NCBI RefSeq assembly: GCF_000517385.1
Contig: NZ_BAUW01000001.1
Coordinates: 62,001 to 126,000, forward strand
Source of the DNA: Mesobacillus boroniphilus JCM 21738
GTDB lineage: Bacteria; Bacillota; Bacilli; Bacillales; Cytobacillaceae
Reading direction: 5' to 3'
Length of the DNA: 64,000 bases
The translations under genes were made by a program, and so were the position numbers. The notes beneath the pieces were generated by a model that searched no databases, was not told the origin of the DNA, and saw only the letters and a program-made list of their open reading frames with translations. Position 1 is the first letter of the stretch. Each line of letters starts with the position of its first letter. This document shows, in pieces, positions 9,107 to 19,628 of this stretch.

Positions 9107-10417
9107 ATGACGAAACCAGTGGTAGCTATCGTTGGGCGTCCGAATGTCGGCAAGTCTACGATTTTTAACCGAATCGTTGGTGAACGTATTTCGATCGTTG
9201 AAGATATTCCTGGAGTAACGAGGGATCGTATATACAGTTCAGCTGAATGGCTGACACATGATTTTAATATTATTGATACTGGCGGGATTGATTTAGGGGA
9301 CGAGCCGTTTTTGGATCAAATCCGCCAGCAGGCAGAAATTGCGATTGATGAGGCAGATGTTATCATTTTTCTTGTGAATGGCAGGGAGGGAGTAACATCT
9401 GCGGATGAAGAAGTGGCCAGAATCCTTTATCGTTCCAACAAGCCAGTTGTCCTCGCAGTCAATAAAATTGACAACCCGGAAATGAGAGACATGATTTACG
9501 ACTTTTATGCTCTGGGATTTGGAGAACCTTTCCCGATTTCAGGCTCCCATGGGCTGGGTTTAGGTGATTTGCTGGATGAAGCGGCAAAGTATTTTCCAAA
9601 GTATAAGGAAGACGAGTATGATAAAGATGCGATCAAATTTTCATTGATTGGCCGGCCAAATGTAGGGAAATCTTCTTTGGTCAATGCGATTATTGGAGAA
9701 GACCGTGTTATTGTCAGTGATATCGCGGGTACAACTCGAGACGCGATTGACTCGCAAGTAACCTACGATGGGCAAAAGTATGTCATTATTGATACCGCGG
9801 GTATGCGCAAAAAAGGAAAAGTGTATGAAACGACTGAAAAATACAGTGTTTTAAGGGCTTTAAGGGCGATCGAACGCTCCGATGTTGTCCTTATTGTGAT
9901 TAATGCCGAAGAAGGTATTATCGAACAGGATAAGCACATCGCCGGCTATGCCGAGGAAGCAGGCCGCGCAGTTATCATTGTTGTAAACAAATGGGATGCA
10001 ATTGAAAAAGATGAAAAGACAATGAAGGAGTTTGAGGAGAAAATCCGTGCTCACTTCCAATTCCTGAGCTATGCACCAATTGTTTTCTTATCGGCAAAAA
10101 CAAAGAAACGGATCCACACATTGATGCCGATGATTGATATGGCAAGTGAAAACCATGCAATGAGGGTGCAGACCAATATCCTGAATGAAGTCATCATGGA
10201 CGCTGTTGCGATGAATCCGACACCAACAGACAAAGGGAAGAGACTTAAAATTTATTATGCTACACAGGTATCGGTAAAACCGCCTACTTTTGTTGTCTTT
10301 GTCAACGAACCTGAATTAATGCATTTTTCTTATGAGCGATTCCTTGAAAACAGGATCAGGGATGCCTTTGATTTCACAGGCACTCCTATCAAGATTTTCG
10401 CGAGACAAAGAAAATAA
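9107..10417 (+). CDS. der: Ribosome-biogenesis GTPase Der (EngA)
   Basis: An essential tandem GTPase needed for maturation of the 50S subunit. The first G domain starts GRPNVGKST (residues 10-18) with DTGG and NKID. The second G domain has GRPNVGKSS near residue 180, DTAG and NKWD. A KH-like domain forms the C-terminus ([10 protein letters not shown] to IKIFARQRK). The ATG at 9107 is preferred over in-frame GTG 9098 and ATG 9101-side codons because GGGTGA sits 5 bases before it and [10 protein letters not shown] matches relatives, giving 436 residues. gpsA follows 18 bases later. Confidence 0.97.
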   Translation: MTKPVVAIVGRPNVGKSTIFNRIVGERISIVEDIPGVTRDRIYSSAEWLTHDFNIIDTGGIDLGDEPFLDQIRQQAEIAIDEADVIIFLVNGREGVTSADEEVARILYRSNKPVVLAVNKIDNPEMRDMIYDFYALGFGEPFPISGSHGLGLGDLLDEAAKYFPKYKEDEYDKDAIKFSLIGRPNVGKSSLVNAIIGEDRVIVSDIAGTTRDAIDSQVTYDGQKYVIIDTAGMRKKGKVYETTEKYSVLRALRAIERSDVVLIVINAEEGIIEQDKHIAGYAEEAGRAVIIVVNKWDAIEKDEKTMKEFEEKIRAHFQFLSYAPIVFLSAKTKKRIHTLMPMIDMASENHAMRVQTNILNEVIMDAVAMNPTPTDKGKRLKIYYATQVSVKPPTFVVFVNEPELMHFSYERFLENRIRDAFDFTGTPIKIFARQRK

Positions 10418-10435
10418 TATAAAGGTTGTGATTTA

Positions 10436-11482
10436 ATGGAAAGGAAGAGTGAGAAAATAGCTGTTCTTGGTGCTGGAAGCTGGGGAACGGCTTTGGCTAT
10501 GGTCCTCGCTGACAATGGTCATGAAGTTCGTCTTTGGGGGCACAATCCAGTGCAAATCGATGAAATCAACCATCACCATACCAATAAGAAATACCTTCCT
10601 GAAATTTCTCTGCCTGCAACCATCATTGGGTATTCTTCACTTCAGGAGGCACTGGCAGGGATCAAAACAGTAATTTTGGCTCTCCCTACTAAAGCAATCC
10701 GTGAAGTAATCCGAAAGATGACTGAGATTACTTCTGAATCCTTGGTAATTGTCCACGTCAGCAAAGGGATCGAACCGGACTCCTTGCTTCGCATTTCTGA
10801 AATGATTGAAGAAGAAATGCTTGAGGGCTTATTAGAAAGCGTTGTAGTCTTATCCGGTCCAAGCCATGCCGAAGAGGTGAGCTTGCGCCATCCGACGACT
10901 GTTACTGTTTCCTCGAAAAATATGGAAGAAGCCGAAAAAATCCAGGATTTGTTTATCAACAATAACTTTAGAGTATACACAAATCCGGATTTAATCGGTG
11001 TGGAAATTGGAGGGGCACTTAAGAATATAATTGCTCTTGCAGCCGGGATTTCAGATGGATTAGGTTACGGAGATAATGCCAAGGCTGCTTTGATTACCAG
11101 GGGACTCGCTGAAATAGCCCGGCTTGGTGTCAAAATGGGCGCCCGCCCATTAACTTTTTCAGGATTGACAGGGATAGGGGATTTGATTGTCACTTGTACG
11201 AGCGTCCATTCCAGGAACTGGCGGGCTGGAAATCTGCTTGGCAAGGGCCATAACCTTGATGAGGTCCTTGAGAACATGGGGATGGTCGTAGAAGGTGTAA
11301 GGACGACGAAGGCGGCATACCAGCTCGCTGAAAAATATGCAGTCAATATGCCGATTACTAATGCGCTATATAATATCCTTTTCAATGACATCAATCCGAA
11401 GGACGCTGTTGATGGGTTGATGTCCCGAGAAAAAACCCACGAGATGGAAGACCTGGCTGACATCCTCGGAGGTAAAATCTAA
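10436..11482 (+). CDS. gpsA: NAD(P)-dependent glycerol-3-phosphate dehydrogenase
   Basis: Reduces dihydroxyacetone phosphate to sn-glycerol 3-phosphate, the backbone for phospholipids and the substrate chain feeding PlsC-type enzymes. The Rossmann motif [11 protein letters not shown] is at residues 11-21, [12 protein letters not shown] near 138-150 and the catalytic region [30 protein letters not shown] in the middle. The length of 348 is normal. It follows der closely and probably shares its transcript. Confidence 0.97.
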   Translation: MERKSEKIAVLGAGSWGTALAMVLADNGHEVRLWGHNPVQIDEINHHHTNKKYLPEISLPATIIGYSSLQEALAGIKTVILALPTKAIREVIRKMTEITSESLVIVHVSKGIEPDSLLRISEMIEEEMLEGLLESVVVLSGPSHAEEVSLRHPTTVTVSSKNMEEAEKIQDLFINNNFRVYTNPDLIGVEIGGALKNIIALAAGISDGLGYGDNAKAALITRGLAEIARLGVKMGARPLTFSGLTGIGDLIVTCTSVHSRNWRAGNLLGKGHNLDEVLENMGMVVEGVRTTKAAYQLAEKYAVNMPITNALYNILFNDINPKDAVDGLMSREKTHEMEDLADILGGKI

Positions 11483-11612
11483 GTTAAAAATTTTCTGATG
11501 AATAATATTGCCAATATAGGCATTCGAGGATGCGATTTCTGCACCGCTTGCATAAGATGCAACGAAGCAAACTGGTGGTTTGAACTGGGTGTTAGGGTAT
11601 TTAGTCATGTAG

Positions 11613-11655
11613 GCTGAGGTAAAGTTGTCCGCCCCTTCTTTACTTCAGCTTTTTT
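11613..11655 (+). terminator. Terminator after der-gpsA
   Basis: A 12-base stem (GCTGAGGTAAAG with CTTTACTTCAGC, one G-T pair, 13-base loop) followed by TTTTTT. Confidence 0.85.
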
Positions 11656-11684
11656 GCTTCCATAATTGCTTCATATGATATAAT
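11654..11684 (+). promoter_or_regulatory. Probable sigma-A promoter for yphE-yphF
   Basis: TTGCTT (11654-11659) and TATAAT (11679-11684) with a 19-base gap, compensated by the extended -10 TG at 11676. It lies directly after the gpsA terminator and about 28 bases before the yphE start. Confidence 0.45.
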
Positions 11685-11711
11685 ACTTCTCGGAAAAGGG
11701 AGGGGTTTATT

Positions 11712-11912
11712 TTGTCACCTGCATTATTGAAAATGTATATTTCTTTTGTTGGCATGGGCAGTATGATTCTGTCTTTGTTTGCCATCTATTTAAGCCGTTA
11801 TAAGTTAAAAGGTTTCTTCAAAATTGCAACGGCGATCATCGCCTATGTGTTGATGATCTTGGCAGGGCTGATAATCTTTTTTGTTGTTTTCAGCGGTCCG
11901 ACGAGCGAATAA
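11712..11912 (+). CDS. yphE: DUF2768 family membrane protein YphE
   Basis: A 66-residue protein with two hydrophobic segments (about 10-28 and 42-62) of the DUF2768 family found before the YphF/SpoIVA genes in bacilli. The start is TTG 11712 behind GGGAGGGG. Function unknown. Confidence 0.8.
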   Translation: MSPALLKMYISFVGMGSMILSLFAIYLSRYKLKGFFKIATAIIAYVLMILAGLIIFFVVFSGPTSE

Positions 11913-11940
11913 AATACATAGGATTAAAGGGTTGGGATCA

Positions 11941-12654
11941 ATGAACAAAATCCGTCTTTTTATGCCAGTCATCCTGGTATTACTCACATTAACTGGCTGT
12001 ATATATCCGGAAGAAAAACTTGTACAGAATCAGGTTCCCTATAAGGACCAGCTTGATAGTGTCCAGTCTGCTGTAGACCAGTACAAGGATGCAAATGGCG
12101 GCTTGCTGCCAATCAAGACAAAGGATTTAGAGACACCGATTTATCAAAAGTATCCAATAGATTTCAAAAAAATCGTTCCAAGATTTATTGCTGAGGCACC
12201 AGGTAACGCATATGAAAATGGAGGCTTGTTTCAATATGTCCTTGTAGATGCTGAAACAGATCCAACAGTGAAGCTCCTCGATTTGAGAATGGCAGAGACA
12301 ATCCGTGAGATAAAAATGAGAATCAATGCATCTGGATATCCACCTTTTAAGGAACAGATCGCAGAAAATGTGTATACTCTTGATTTTAAAAAGATTGGCT
12401 ATAAAGAAGAGCCTGTCGTTGTAAGCCCATTTACAAACCAGAACCTGCATTTTATCATTTCGACTGATGGCGAAATTTATGTAGATTACCGGAGTGACCT
12501 TTACCAGGCTATTAAATCGTCAAAGAAAGAGCTGGCAAAGGGTGAGGATATCCGAGACATTCTCGTAGATAATTCCATGTTCGTACCAGCATACTCTTTG
12601 CCATATACGATTGATAAAGAGACCAATGAACCGGTCTTTTTAATAAAGGAATAA
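11941..12654 (+). CDS. yphF: Lipoprotein YphF
   Basis: Starts MNKIRLFMPVILVLLTLTGC, a lipoprotein signal with lipobox LTGC (Cys at residue 20), so the mature protein is anchored on the outer face of the membrane. The remaining 218 residues are soluble. The ATG at 11941 is chosen because it places the lipobox correctly; the open frame extends upstream to 11881 without a ribosome site. It lies between yphE and spoIVA as in B. subtilis. Function unknown. Confidence 0.82.
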   Translation: MNKIRLFMPVILVLLTLTGCIYPEEKLVQNQVPYKDQLDSVQSAVDQYKDANGGLLPIKTKDLETPIYQKYPIDFKKIVPRFIAEAPGNAYENGGLFQYVLVDAETDPTVKLLDLRMAETIREIKMRINASGYPPFKEQIAENVYTLDFKKIGYKEEPVVVSPFTNQNLHFIISTDGEIYVDYRSDLYQAIKSSKKELAKGEDIRDILVDNSMFVPAYSLPYTIDKETNEPVFLIKE

Positions 12655-12725
12655 GATAGGAAGTTCACAGCTCTACGATTGTATGGGCGAACTATGAGCT
12701 TTGGCATTTCTAATAAATTTGTCAT

Positions 12726-12768
12726 AACCCTGTTTCTGCAAAATATATTGTAGAAGTAGGGTTTTTTT
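12726..12768 (+). terminator. Terminator after yphF
   Basis: A 16-base stem with three G-T pairs (left arm AACCCTGTTTCTGCAA, right arm ending AGTAGGGTT) followed by a run of T. Confidence 0.82.
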
Positions 12769-12860
12769 GTCTTTAAAAAGATATCGATTGTTCTCATAAA
12801 TGGGAATTGAGGGAGTCTTTTTTGAAATTAAAATTAAGGGGGTAAAAAAATAAAAAATTG

Positions 12861-12890
12861 TCATATTGATATAGGACAACATCATAAATA
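12861..12890 (+). promoter_or_regulatory. Sigma-E promoter of spoIVA
   Basis: TCATATT (12861-12867) fits the sigma-E -35 pattern KMATATT, and CATAAATA (12883-12890) fits the -10 pattern CATACAHT, with 15 bases between. It lies about 70 bases before spoIVA, whose sigma-E control is established in B. subtilis. Confidence 0.7.
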
Positions 12891-12958
12891 TATACTGTCC
12901 CAGATTATTAATTTGGATGAATTTATTCCCACTAACTCTATGATCGGGAGGGGATCAC

Positions 12959-14435
12959 TTGGAAAAGGTAGATATTTTTAAGGATATTGCCGAGAGGACT
13001 GGCGGTGATATTTACCTGGGGGTTGTAGGTGCGGTCCGCACTGGAAAATCCACTTTTATCAAAAAATTTATGGAGCTGGTGGTTTTACCTAATATCAATA
13101 ACGAGGCTGAAAGGGCCAGAGCTCTTGATGAGCTTCCACAGAGTGCAGCAGGTAAAACAATCATGACCACTGAACCGAAATTCGTGCCTAACCAGGCAGC
13201 ATCTGTGCACGTTGATGATGGTCTGGATGTAAATATCAGGCTCGTAGATTGCGTAGGGTACACAGTGCCGGGAGCGAAGGGTTATGAGGATGAGAATGGG
13301 CCAAGGATGATCAATACGCCTTGGTATGAAGAACCAATCCCTTTTCATGAAGCAGCTGAAATTGGAACAAGGAAGGTTATTCAGGAACATTCTACCCTCG
13401 GTGTCGTCATTACGACTGATGGGACAATTGGGGAGATCCCAAGACAAGATTATATTGAGGCAGAGGAAAGAGTAATTGAGGAACTAAAGGAAGTCGCAAG
13501 CCGTTCATTATGGTAATCAACAGCGCCCAGCCGTATCACCCAAATACGGAAACTCTTCGTTCCCAATTGGCTGATAAATATGATATTCTGTGCTTGCGAT
13601 GAGTGTCGAAAGCATGCGGGAATCAGATGTTCTCAACGTTATGAGGGAAGCACTTTACGAATTCCCTGTCTTAGAAGTGAACGTCAATCTGCCAAGCTGG
13701 GTAATGGTGCTCCGCGAAAACCACTGGTTGCGTGAGAGCTATCAGGAAGCTGTCAAGGAGACTGTGAAGGACATTAAGAGGCTGCGTGATGTAGACAGGG
13801 TTGTCCATCAATTCAGCGATTTTGAGTACATCGATAGGGCTGGTCTGGCGGGTATTGAAATGGGCCAGGGTATAGCTGAAATCGACCTGTTTGCTCCGGA
13901 TGATCTTTATGACGAGATTCTTAAAGAAATTGTAGGCGTAGAGATCCGTGGCAAGGATCACTTGCTTGAGCTGATGCAGGAGTTTGCATATGCAAAAACA
14001 GAGTTTGACCAGATTTCTGATGCGCTTAAAATGGTTAAGCAGACGGGATATGGCATTGCTTCACCTTCACTGACGGACATGAGCCTGGAAGAGCCAGAAA
14101 TTATCCGCCAGGGAGCACGCTTCGGTGTTCGATTAAGAGCCGTAGCCCCTTCAATCCATATGATCAAGGTGGACGTAGAATCCGAATTCTCACCAATAAT
14201 TGGTACTGAGAAACAAAGTGAAGAGCTCGTCCGCTACTTGATGCAGGATTTTGAAGATGATCCGCTGTCAATCTGGAATTCTGATATCTTTGGAAGAAGC
14301 TTAAGCTCGATTGTCAGAGAAGGAATTTCGGCAAAATTGAGCCTGATGCCAGAAAATGCACGATATAAATTAAAAGAGACGCTGGAAAGAATCATCAACG
14401 AAGGTTCCGGTGGACTAATAGCAATCATATTATAA
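12959..14435 (+). CDS. spoIVA: Spore coat morphogenetic ATPase SpoIVA (two frameshifts)
   Basis: SpoIVA forms a static polymer on the forespore surface, using ATP, and is the base layer for the coat. Start TTG 12959 follows GGGAGGGGA. The Walker A motif GAVRTGKST is at residues 24-32, and the sensor and GTPase-like region DCVGYTVPGAKGY near 100. One G is missing near 13494 (KEVGKPFIMVINS) and one C near 13587 (KYDIPVLAMSVES). Correcting both gives 492 residues, the same as in B. subtilis. The C-terminal NEGSGGLIAIIL, needed for membrane attachment through SpoVM, is intact. The breaks look like sequence errors. Confidence 0.96.
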
Positions 14436-14439
14436 TTTG

Positions 14440-14466
14440 GACTCCTTTTGGGAGTCTTTTTGTTTT
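14440..14466 (+). terminator. Terminator after spoIVA
   Basis: GACTCC pairs with GGAGTC around a TTTTG loop, followed by TTTTTGTTTT. Confidence 0.8.
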
Positions 14467-14715
14467 GTCTGATAAAGACATTCACTCTATCTAGTTATTT
14501 ACAAGTAACTTTGGACCAAAATTAATCTTCTAATATAACTTCCTGTCAGTGAATTATGAGTAAAGACCTTGTTGGCTGCTTGCGGAATTAGGAGAAAAGG
14601 CATAAAATTCATTATTGTATGTTTGATACAGCCTATTACGGGTAATAAATGAGGGTCAACATATTACAATTATGTTTCAAAGAAGAAAAGATTCCCATTA
14701 TTTCTTGAAATTATC

Positions 14716-14744
14716 TTGATAAGAGTAAAACATTATGATAATCT
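14716..14744 (+). promoter_or_regulatory. Probable sigma-A promoter of hbs
   Basis: TTGATA (14716-14721), 17 bases, TAATCT (14739-14744). A second possible pair, TTGATA 14835 and TATAGA 14860 with 19 bases, lies nearer the gene; B. subtilis hbs also has two promoters. The 509-base gap 14436-14944 otherwise holds a hairpin AAACCCT/AGGGTTT at 14772-14793 without a T tail and no gene that I can see. Confidence 0.5.
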
Positions 14745-14944
14745 TTTAACAGAATTAGCGTTGTAGCTTACAAACCCTTATATATCAGGGTTTCAAGCAA
14801 TTTATGGTTTCTTTATCATAGTTTTTTTAAAACTTTGATAATAAAATCTTCCAGCAACGTATAGAATTCATATGTTTTGTTTAGAAATGTAGTAAGGTGC
14901 TTAATTTCTGAGCAATGGGATTTCTTTGGGAGGAGGTGAATGGC

Positions 14945-15217
14945 ATGAACAAAACAGAACTTATCAATGCAGTTGCAGAAGCTAGTGAGCTTTCTAAGAA
15001 AGATGCAACCAAAGCAGTTGACGCTGTTTTTGATTCAATCTTAAATGCATTAAAAGATGGGGACAAAGTACAATTAATCGGTTTTGGTAACTTCGAAGTT
15101 CGTGAGCGCGCTGCCCGTAAAGGACGCAACCCACAAACTGGTGATGAAATCGAAATCTCTGCAAGCAAGGTGCCTGCTTTCAAACCTGGCAAAGCGCTTA
15201 AGGATGCAGTGAAATAA
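14945..15217 (+). CDS. hbs: DNA-binding protein HU
   Basis: The histone-like HU protein that bends and compacts DNA, essential in B. subtilis. It is 90 residues and starts [20 protein letters not shown]. The arm [12 protein letters not shown] and the end [12 protein letters not shown] are typical. The ribosome site GGGAGGAGGTGA is very strong, fitting the high expression of HU. A terminator follows. Confidence 0.98.
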   Translation: MNKTELINAVAEASELSKKDATKAVDAVFDSILNALKDGDKVQLIGFGNFEVRERAARKGRNPQTGDEIEISASKVPAFKPGKALKDAVK

Positions 15218-15251
15218 TTACATACGACGCACTGAGCGTATGCTAAACCCT

Positions 15252-15282
15252 AAAGGCCGTGACCTGTTCGCGGCCTTTTTTC
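15252..15282 (+). terminator. Terminator after hbs
   Basis: AAGGCCG pairs with CGGCCTT, with TTTTTT at the 3' side. Confidence 0.85.
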
Positions 15283-15303
15283 TATGTTATGGAATATTAA
15301 GTT

Positions 15304-15333
15304 TTGCCTGCTGAGAATTGGTTATGCTAAGAT
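15304..15333 (+). promoter_or_regulatory. Probable sigma-A promoter of folE-mtrB
   Basis: TTGCCT (15304-15309), 18 bases, TAAGAT (15328-15333) with the extended -10 TG at 15325. It lies about 75 bases before folE. Confidence 0.4.
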
Positions 15334-15408
15334 GAAAATATTATAATCAATTAGTTGCTTAACTATGCAAGATTATAATGAGTTTGTCGGATCATAGGAG
15401 GAACGCAG

Positions 15409-15975
15409 ATGTCAAACGTCAATCGTGCCCAAATCGAAGAAGCGGTGCGTTTAATATTAGAGGCAGTCGGTGAAGACCTAAACAGGGAAGGTTTACTTGA
15501 TACTCCCAAGCGGGTCGCGAAGATGTATGAGGAAGTTTTTTCGGGGTTGAATCAGGATCCTAAGGAATATTTTGACACCATTTTTGGTGAGGACCATGAG
15601 GAACTGGTCCTGGTTAAGGATATCCCTTTCTATTCAATGTGTGAGCATCACTTGGTTCCTTTCTTCGGCAAAGCACATGTCGCATACATTCCGCGTGGAG
15701 GCAAGGTTACAGGACTCAGCAAGCTTGCAAGAGCTGTGGAAGCAGTAGCGAAAAGACCTCAGTTACAGGAAAGGATCACTTCTACTATTGCGAATTCCAT
15801 AATGGAAAAGCTAGATCCCCATGGTGTCATGGTAGTGGTAGAAGCGGAACATATGTGCATGACAATGAGAGGAGTCAAGAAACCTGGCTCAAAAACAGTT
15901 ACATCTGCTGTAAGAGGAACTCTAGCAGAAGATGTATACGCAAGGGCTGAAATTCTCTCTTTGATTAAAGGCTAG
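15409..15975 (+). CDS. folE: GTP cyclohydrolase I (MtrA)
   Basis: Converts GTP to dihydroneopterin triphosphate, the first step of folate synthesis. It is 188 residues. The zinc ligands are visible in MCEHHLVPF and in [10 protein letters not shown], and the substrate region in [17 protein letters not shown]. In B. subtilis it is mtrA, the first gene of the mtrAB operon with TRAP. AGGAGG lies 7 bases before ATG. Confidence 0.97.
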   Translation: MSNVNRAQIEEAVRLILEAVGEDLNREGLLDTPKRVAKMYEEVFSGLNQDPKEYFDTIFGEDHEELVLVKDIPFYSMCEHHLVPFFGKAHVAYIPRGGKVTGLSKLARAVEAVAKRPQLQERITSTIANSIMEKLDPHGVMVVVEAEHMCMTMRGVKKPGSKTVTSAVRGTLAEDVYARAEILSLIKG

Positions 15976-16023
15976 AGATTCTTGCCAATAAAGTTTTTCG
16001 TAAGCAATACCCAAAAGTTGTCG

Positions 16024-16053
16024 AAGGCTGAAAGGAATTCTTTTAGCCTTTTG
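16024..16053 (+). terminator. Hairpin with T run between folE and mtrB
   Basis: An 11-base stem (AAGGCTGAAAG with CTTTTAGCCTT, loop GAATT) followed by TT, so the T tail is short. It could end or reduce transcription between the two genes. Confidence 0.5.
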
Positions 16054-16132
16054 CTATATCTTAAAAAACATAACTGTGACTTAACGGATACGTCCCAGGC
16101 TCGACATATTCTTTCCTGTAAGGGGGATAATA

Positions 16133-16366
16133 ATGGATAAGAAACAAGGTGTAAACACGGACTATGTAGTAATCAAAGCCATCGAGGACGGTGTAAACGT
16201 GATTGGTCTAACAAGAGGAACAGACACTCGATTCCACCATTCAGAGAAGCTTGATCAGGGAGAAGTGATGATTGCCCAGTTCACAGAACATACATCAGCC
16301 ATTAAAATCAGGGGACATGCAAAAATTGTCACACCATTCGGTGAAATAGTGAGTGAGAAGAAGTAA
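16133..16366 (+). CDS. mtrB: Trp RNA-binding attenuation protein TRAP
   Basis: TRAP forms an 11-subunit ring that binds tryptophan and then RNA with spaced GAG/UAG triplets, turning off the trp operon and related genes. The 77-residue protein keeps the core [48 protein letters not shown], including the Lys/Lys/Arg RNA-contact region. No trp genes lie in this window, although in B. subtilis its main target would sit between aroH and hisC. Confidence 0.97.
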   Translation: MDKKQGVNTDYVVIKAIEDGVNVIGLTRGTDTRFHHSEKLDQGEVMIAQFTEHTSAIKIRGHAKIVTPFGEIVSEKK

Positions 16367-16643
16367 TTAAATCCAAAATCAACTATTTTGTTACAAAATC
16401 AAGCTCAATTCATCGCAAATAGTGTTTAATTTATAATATCCCGTTCATGTTTTCACTATTTGTGTTATAATTGTCACTGCCTTGGAATGTTCGGTACAAC
16501 TGCAAACTAGTTATTTAGGCGCTTTTTTTATGTCTGTTTTGAAATAGACCAGCTCACCATATACGGCTGGCTTTCCTGATTAAAACAATGTTGTGCACGT
16601 CGCCGGCAATCCAATATAAATAAGGGGAACAAGGGTGATTTAT

Positions 16644-17471
16644 TTGCTAGATTTACAAAACAAATTAGACGGCACCAGAGAGCTTCTTCTCGAAAAACTT
16701 TCACATCCTTATTTGCTGGAGTATGTAGAATCACCTTTTATAGATGATGATCGGCTCTTGTTGCTTACTTCCTTGCTGGAACAGCAGGAAGTAGATCAGG
16801 AAAGAGCAAAGAATTACACTGTGACCGCAATGCTCCTGCAAATTGCCCTTGATACCCATGAGCATGTCCGCAATTCACAAGCAGGTGAAGATGATGAAAC
16901 CCATAAGCGCCGCCAGTTGACAGTTCTAGCTGGGATTTATTTCAGCGGACTATATTACAAGCTGTTGGCTGATATGGATGATATAGAAATGATCAAGCGA
17001 TTGGCTTCAGGTGTAAAAGAAGTCAATGAGCATAAAATTTCGCTGTATCAAAAAGAAACTGAAGCGATCGATAAGTTAATGGAAAGTGTTAAATTAATTG
17101 AGTCGTCTCTTTTAGGCAAGGTCGCTGATCATTTTGATGCGGCTGAATGGTTTGAATTTGCTTCTAACTGGCTTTTTGTCAAGAGGATGCTATCTGAAGA
17201 AACGAAGTTCATTAAAAACGGCAGTTCGCTGGTTTTCAATGCGCTGAAAAAAATTGCTTTGCCAATAATGGACCAGAGTCCAACTGAAATTTCTTCTGAA
17301 CAGCAAAAATACCTTTTAACAATTTGCACACGATATATTGAATTTTCAATGACGAAGATTAATGCAGCGTTAAAAAAGCTGCCAGGGATGAACAGCTTGC
17401 TGATAGAACGGTTAGACCTGATCTCCGGGCAGCACCAGACCATGTCTAAAAATTTCGCGGAAGAAGGGTAA
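16644..17471 (+). CDS. hepS: Heptaprenyl diphosphate synthase component I
   Basis: The non-catalytic small subunit that works with HepT to make the C35 chain of menaquinone. The core [21 protein letters not shown] with [12 protein letters not shown] is typical. TTG 16644 is chosen because AAGGGTGA lies 5 bases before it and the distance to KLSHPYL (17 residues) equals that of the B. subtilis protein; GTG 16635 is an alternative. This gives 275 residues. It starts the hepS-menH-hepT-ndk unit. Confidence 0.9.
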   Translation: MLDLQNKLDGTRELLLEKLSHPYLLEYVESPFIDDDRLLLLTSLLEQQEVDQERAKNYTVTAMLLQIALDTHEHVRNSQAGEDDETHKRRQLTVLAGIYFSGLYYKLLADMDDIEMIKRLASGVKEVNEHKISLYQKETEAIDKLMESVKLIESSLLGKVADHFDAAEWFEFASNWLFVKRMLSEETKFIKNGSSLVFNALKKIALPIMDQSPTEISSEQQKYLLTICTRYIEFSMTKINAALKKLPGMNSLLIERLDLISGQHQTMSKNFAEEG

Positions 17472-17475
17472 TGCA

Positions 17476-18177
17476 ATGCAGCAATCGAAAGAACAACGTG
17501 TTCATGGAGTCTTTGAAAAAATCTATGAAAATTACGACCAGATGAATTCTGTCATCAGTTTTCAGCAGCATATTAAATGGCGTAATGACACAATGAAAAA
17601 GATGAATGTCCCAAAAGGAGCCAAAGCACTTGATGTGTGCTGTGGCACCGCTGATTGGACAATTGCGCTTGCAGAAGCAGCAGGCAAAGATGGCGAAGTG
17701 GTCGGACTTGATTTCAGCAAAAATATGCTTAAGATTGGCGAAGAGAAATTGCGGGCCCGCAATTTGGATCAGGCAACACTAATCCATGGGAACGCAATGG
17801 AGCTCCCTTTTGAGGATAATAGCTTTGACTATGTCACAATTGGTTTTGGTTTAAGGAATGTCCCTGATTACAATCAAGTGCTTCGTGAAATGTACAGAGT
17901 CCTTAAGCCGGGAGGAATGGCAGTATGCCTGGAAACTTCACAGCCAACAATGCCAGGATTTAAGCAGGCTTACAGATTGTACTTCAGGTTTATCATGCCG
18001 ATGTTCGGCAAACTGTTCGCGAAGAGCTATGATGAGTATTCCTGGCTCCAGGAATCCGCAAAGGATTTCCCAGGCATGAAAGAACTGGCGAAAATGTTTT
18101 CTGAAGCAGGATTCGTGAACGTTGAATATAAACCATATAGCGGTGGAGTAGCAGCCGTGCATATCGGCCGCAAATAA
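17476..18177 (+). CDS. menH: Demethylmenaquinone methyltransferase (MenG/UbiE type)
   Basis: Methylates demethylmenaquinone with S-adenosylmethionine in the last step of menaquinone synthesis. It is 233 residues. The SAM motif [17 protein letters not shown] is at about 50-66, with [29 protein letters not shown] further on, both UbiE signatures. It starts 4 bases after hepS and precedes hepT. The stop is immediately followed by a copy of the repeat described at 18179. In B. subtilis it is called menH or menG. Confidence 0.96.
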   Translation: MQQSKEQRVHGVFEKIYENYDQMNSVISFQQHIKWRNDTMKKMNVPKGAKALDVCCGTADWTIALAEAAGKDGEVVGLDFSKNMLKIGEEKLRARNLDQATLIHGNAMELPFEDNSFDYVTIGFGLRNVPDYNQVLREMYRVLKPGGMAVCLETSQPTMPGFKQAYRLYFRFIMPMFGKLFAKSYDEYSWLQESAKDFPGMKELAKMFSEAGFVNVEYKPYSGGVAAVHIGRK

Positions 18178-18178
18178 G

Positions 18179-18281
18179 AAAAGCGCATGCGTACTGGTAA
18201 AAAACAACGCCTAGAGTGGCTTCTCTCGATAATCGAAGCCGTTTCTAAGCCGAAAGCTGGCAATGCGCTCGAGCTGGACCA
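18179..18281. repeat. Divergent copy of the palindromic 3'-end repeat (reverse orientation)
   Basis: Begins one base after the menH stop with AAAAGCGCATGCG and ends GCGCTCGAGCTGGACC. These ends correspond to the complement of the repeat at 33640. The middle is quite different but also self-complementary (TGGCTTCTCTCGATAATCGAAGCC). The rest of the 397-base gap to hepT holds a weak hairpin (GGCTGCCTT with AAGGTCAGCC, about 18330-18378) followed by TGTTTT, and no gene that I can see. Confidence 0.55.
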
Positions 18282-18574
18282 TTCTTTCAGGTGAATAGAC
18301 AATCTGATACTATATACAATAGACAATGGCTGCCTTTTTCTTTTTCGCTCGGCAAGGAAGGTCAGCCTGTTTTAATTTAGTGTTGTCGCTTTTTTCCGGA
18401 TTAACGGAGTGACCTGTATCGAGATTGGTTTCAAGAGAAAGTAAACTTTTTAGCTGGACTCGATGTAAAGCTCCAAGCATATAAGAAATCTCCTGATTGC
18501 ATTGAGGCTGCGGAAAGGAAAATGTTGCAGTTACATCAATGGATATCGAGGATGTAAAAGCTGGGTGGATAAAT

Positions 18575-19537
18575 ATGAAGATGAAGCTATTATATACATA
18601 TTTGAATTCTGATCTGACATTGATTGAAAGAGAGCTGGAAAAAGCAATCCAGGCGGATTCCCAGCTGCTCAGACAGGCAAGCCTCCATTTGCTTAAGGCT
18701 GGCGGGAAACGGATTAGGCCCGTTTTTGTTCTCCTTGGCGGGAAATTCGGTAATTATGATATTGAAATCATCAAGGACGTCGCAGTCTCCCTGGAGCTCA
18801 TCCATATGGCCTCCCTTGTACACGATGACGTCATCGACGATGCTGAATTGCGTAGAGGACAGGCGACAATCAAAGCAAAATGGGATAACAGGATTGCGAT
18901 GTATACTGGGGATTACATTTTTGCCAGGGCACTGGAGCTTATAACTGACATTGAAAATCCGAAAGCACACCAGATTCTCTCAGATACTATAGTCGAATTA
19001 AGTGTGGGGGAAATCGAACAAATAAAAGATAAATATAATTTTAATCAAAATCTGCGTAATTATTTGCTGCGGATCAAGCGGAAGACTGCTCTTCTTATTG
19101 CTGCGAGCTGCCAGCTTGGTGCAGTGGCGGCAGGAGTTCCCGAGAAGGATCATCGTAAATTATATAAGTTTGGCTACTATGTCGGCATGTCCTTCCAGAT
19201 CACTGACGACGTGCTGGATTTCACGGGTACAGAAAAGGAACTAGGCAAGCCGGCTGGCGGAGATCTTCTCCAGGGGAATATTACTCTTCCTGTTCTGTAT
19301 GCAATGCAGGATGAGTATATCAACAGCCGAATCAAGACTGTCCATGAAGGTGTGCCAAGAGAAGAACTGAATGAAATCCTGAAGCTTGTTCAGGGGTCAG
19401 GAGCGATTGAAAAATCACTGGCGATCAGTGACCGCTATCTGGATAAAGCTCTTGAAATCCTTGAAGAGCTCCCATCCAATAAGGCAAAGAAGACATTGCG
19501 TGATATTGCAAAATTCATTGGGAAACGCAGGTATTAG
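18575..19537 (+). CDS. hepT: Heptaprenyl diphosphate synthase component II
   Basis: The catalytic prenyltransferase subunit that extends farnesyl diphosphate with IPP to C35 for menaquinone-7. It has the two Asp-rich motifs: HDDVIDDAELRRG (about 82-94) and ITDDVLDF (about 209-216), with GGKRIRP upstream. ATG 18575 is preceded by GGGTGGA and gives 320 residues. An upstream in-frame ATG at 18539 lacks a ribosome site. Confidence 0.95.
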   Translation: MKMKLLYTYLNSDLTLIERELEKAIQADSQLLRQASLHLLKAGGKRIRPVFVLLGGKFGNYDIEIIKDVAVSLELIHMASLVHDDVIDDAELRRGQATIKAKWDNRIAMYTGDYIFARALELITDIENPKAHQILSDTIVELSVGEIEQIKDKYNFNQNLRNYLLRIKRKTALLIAASCQLGAVAAGVPEKDHRKLYKFGYYVGMSFQITDDVLDFTGTEKELGKPAGGDLLQGNITLPVLYAMQDEYINSRIKTVHEGVPREELNEILKLVQGSGAIEKSLAISDRYLDKALEILEELPSNKAKKTLRDIAKFIGKRRY

Positions 19538-19628
19538 CAAGTTGCGGATTTTTCAAAAAAATGATACTATTTCTAAGGATTGCTTTTGTAAGCGGTTCAC
19601 ATACATATAAGAAATAGGAGTGGAACTC

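Noticed and set aside
14772-14793. Hairpin before hbs as a terminator
   Set aside because: The stem is followed by CAAGC, not by T residues; it may be a leader structure only.
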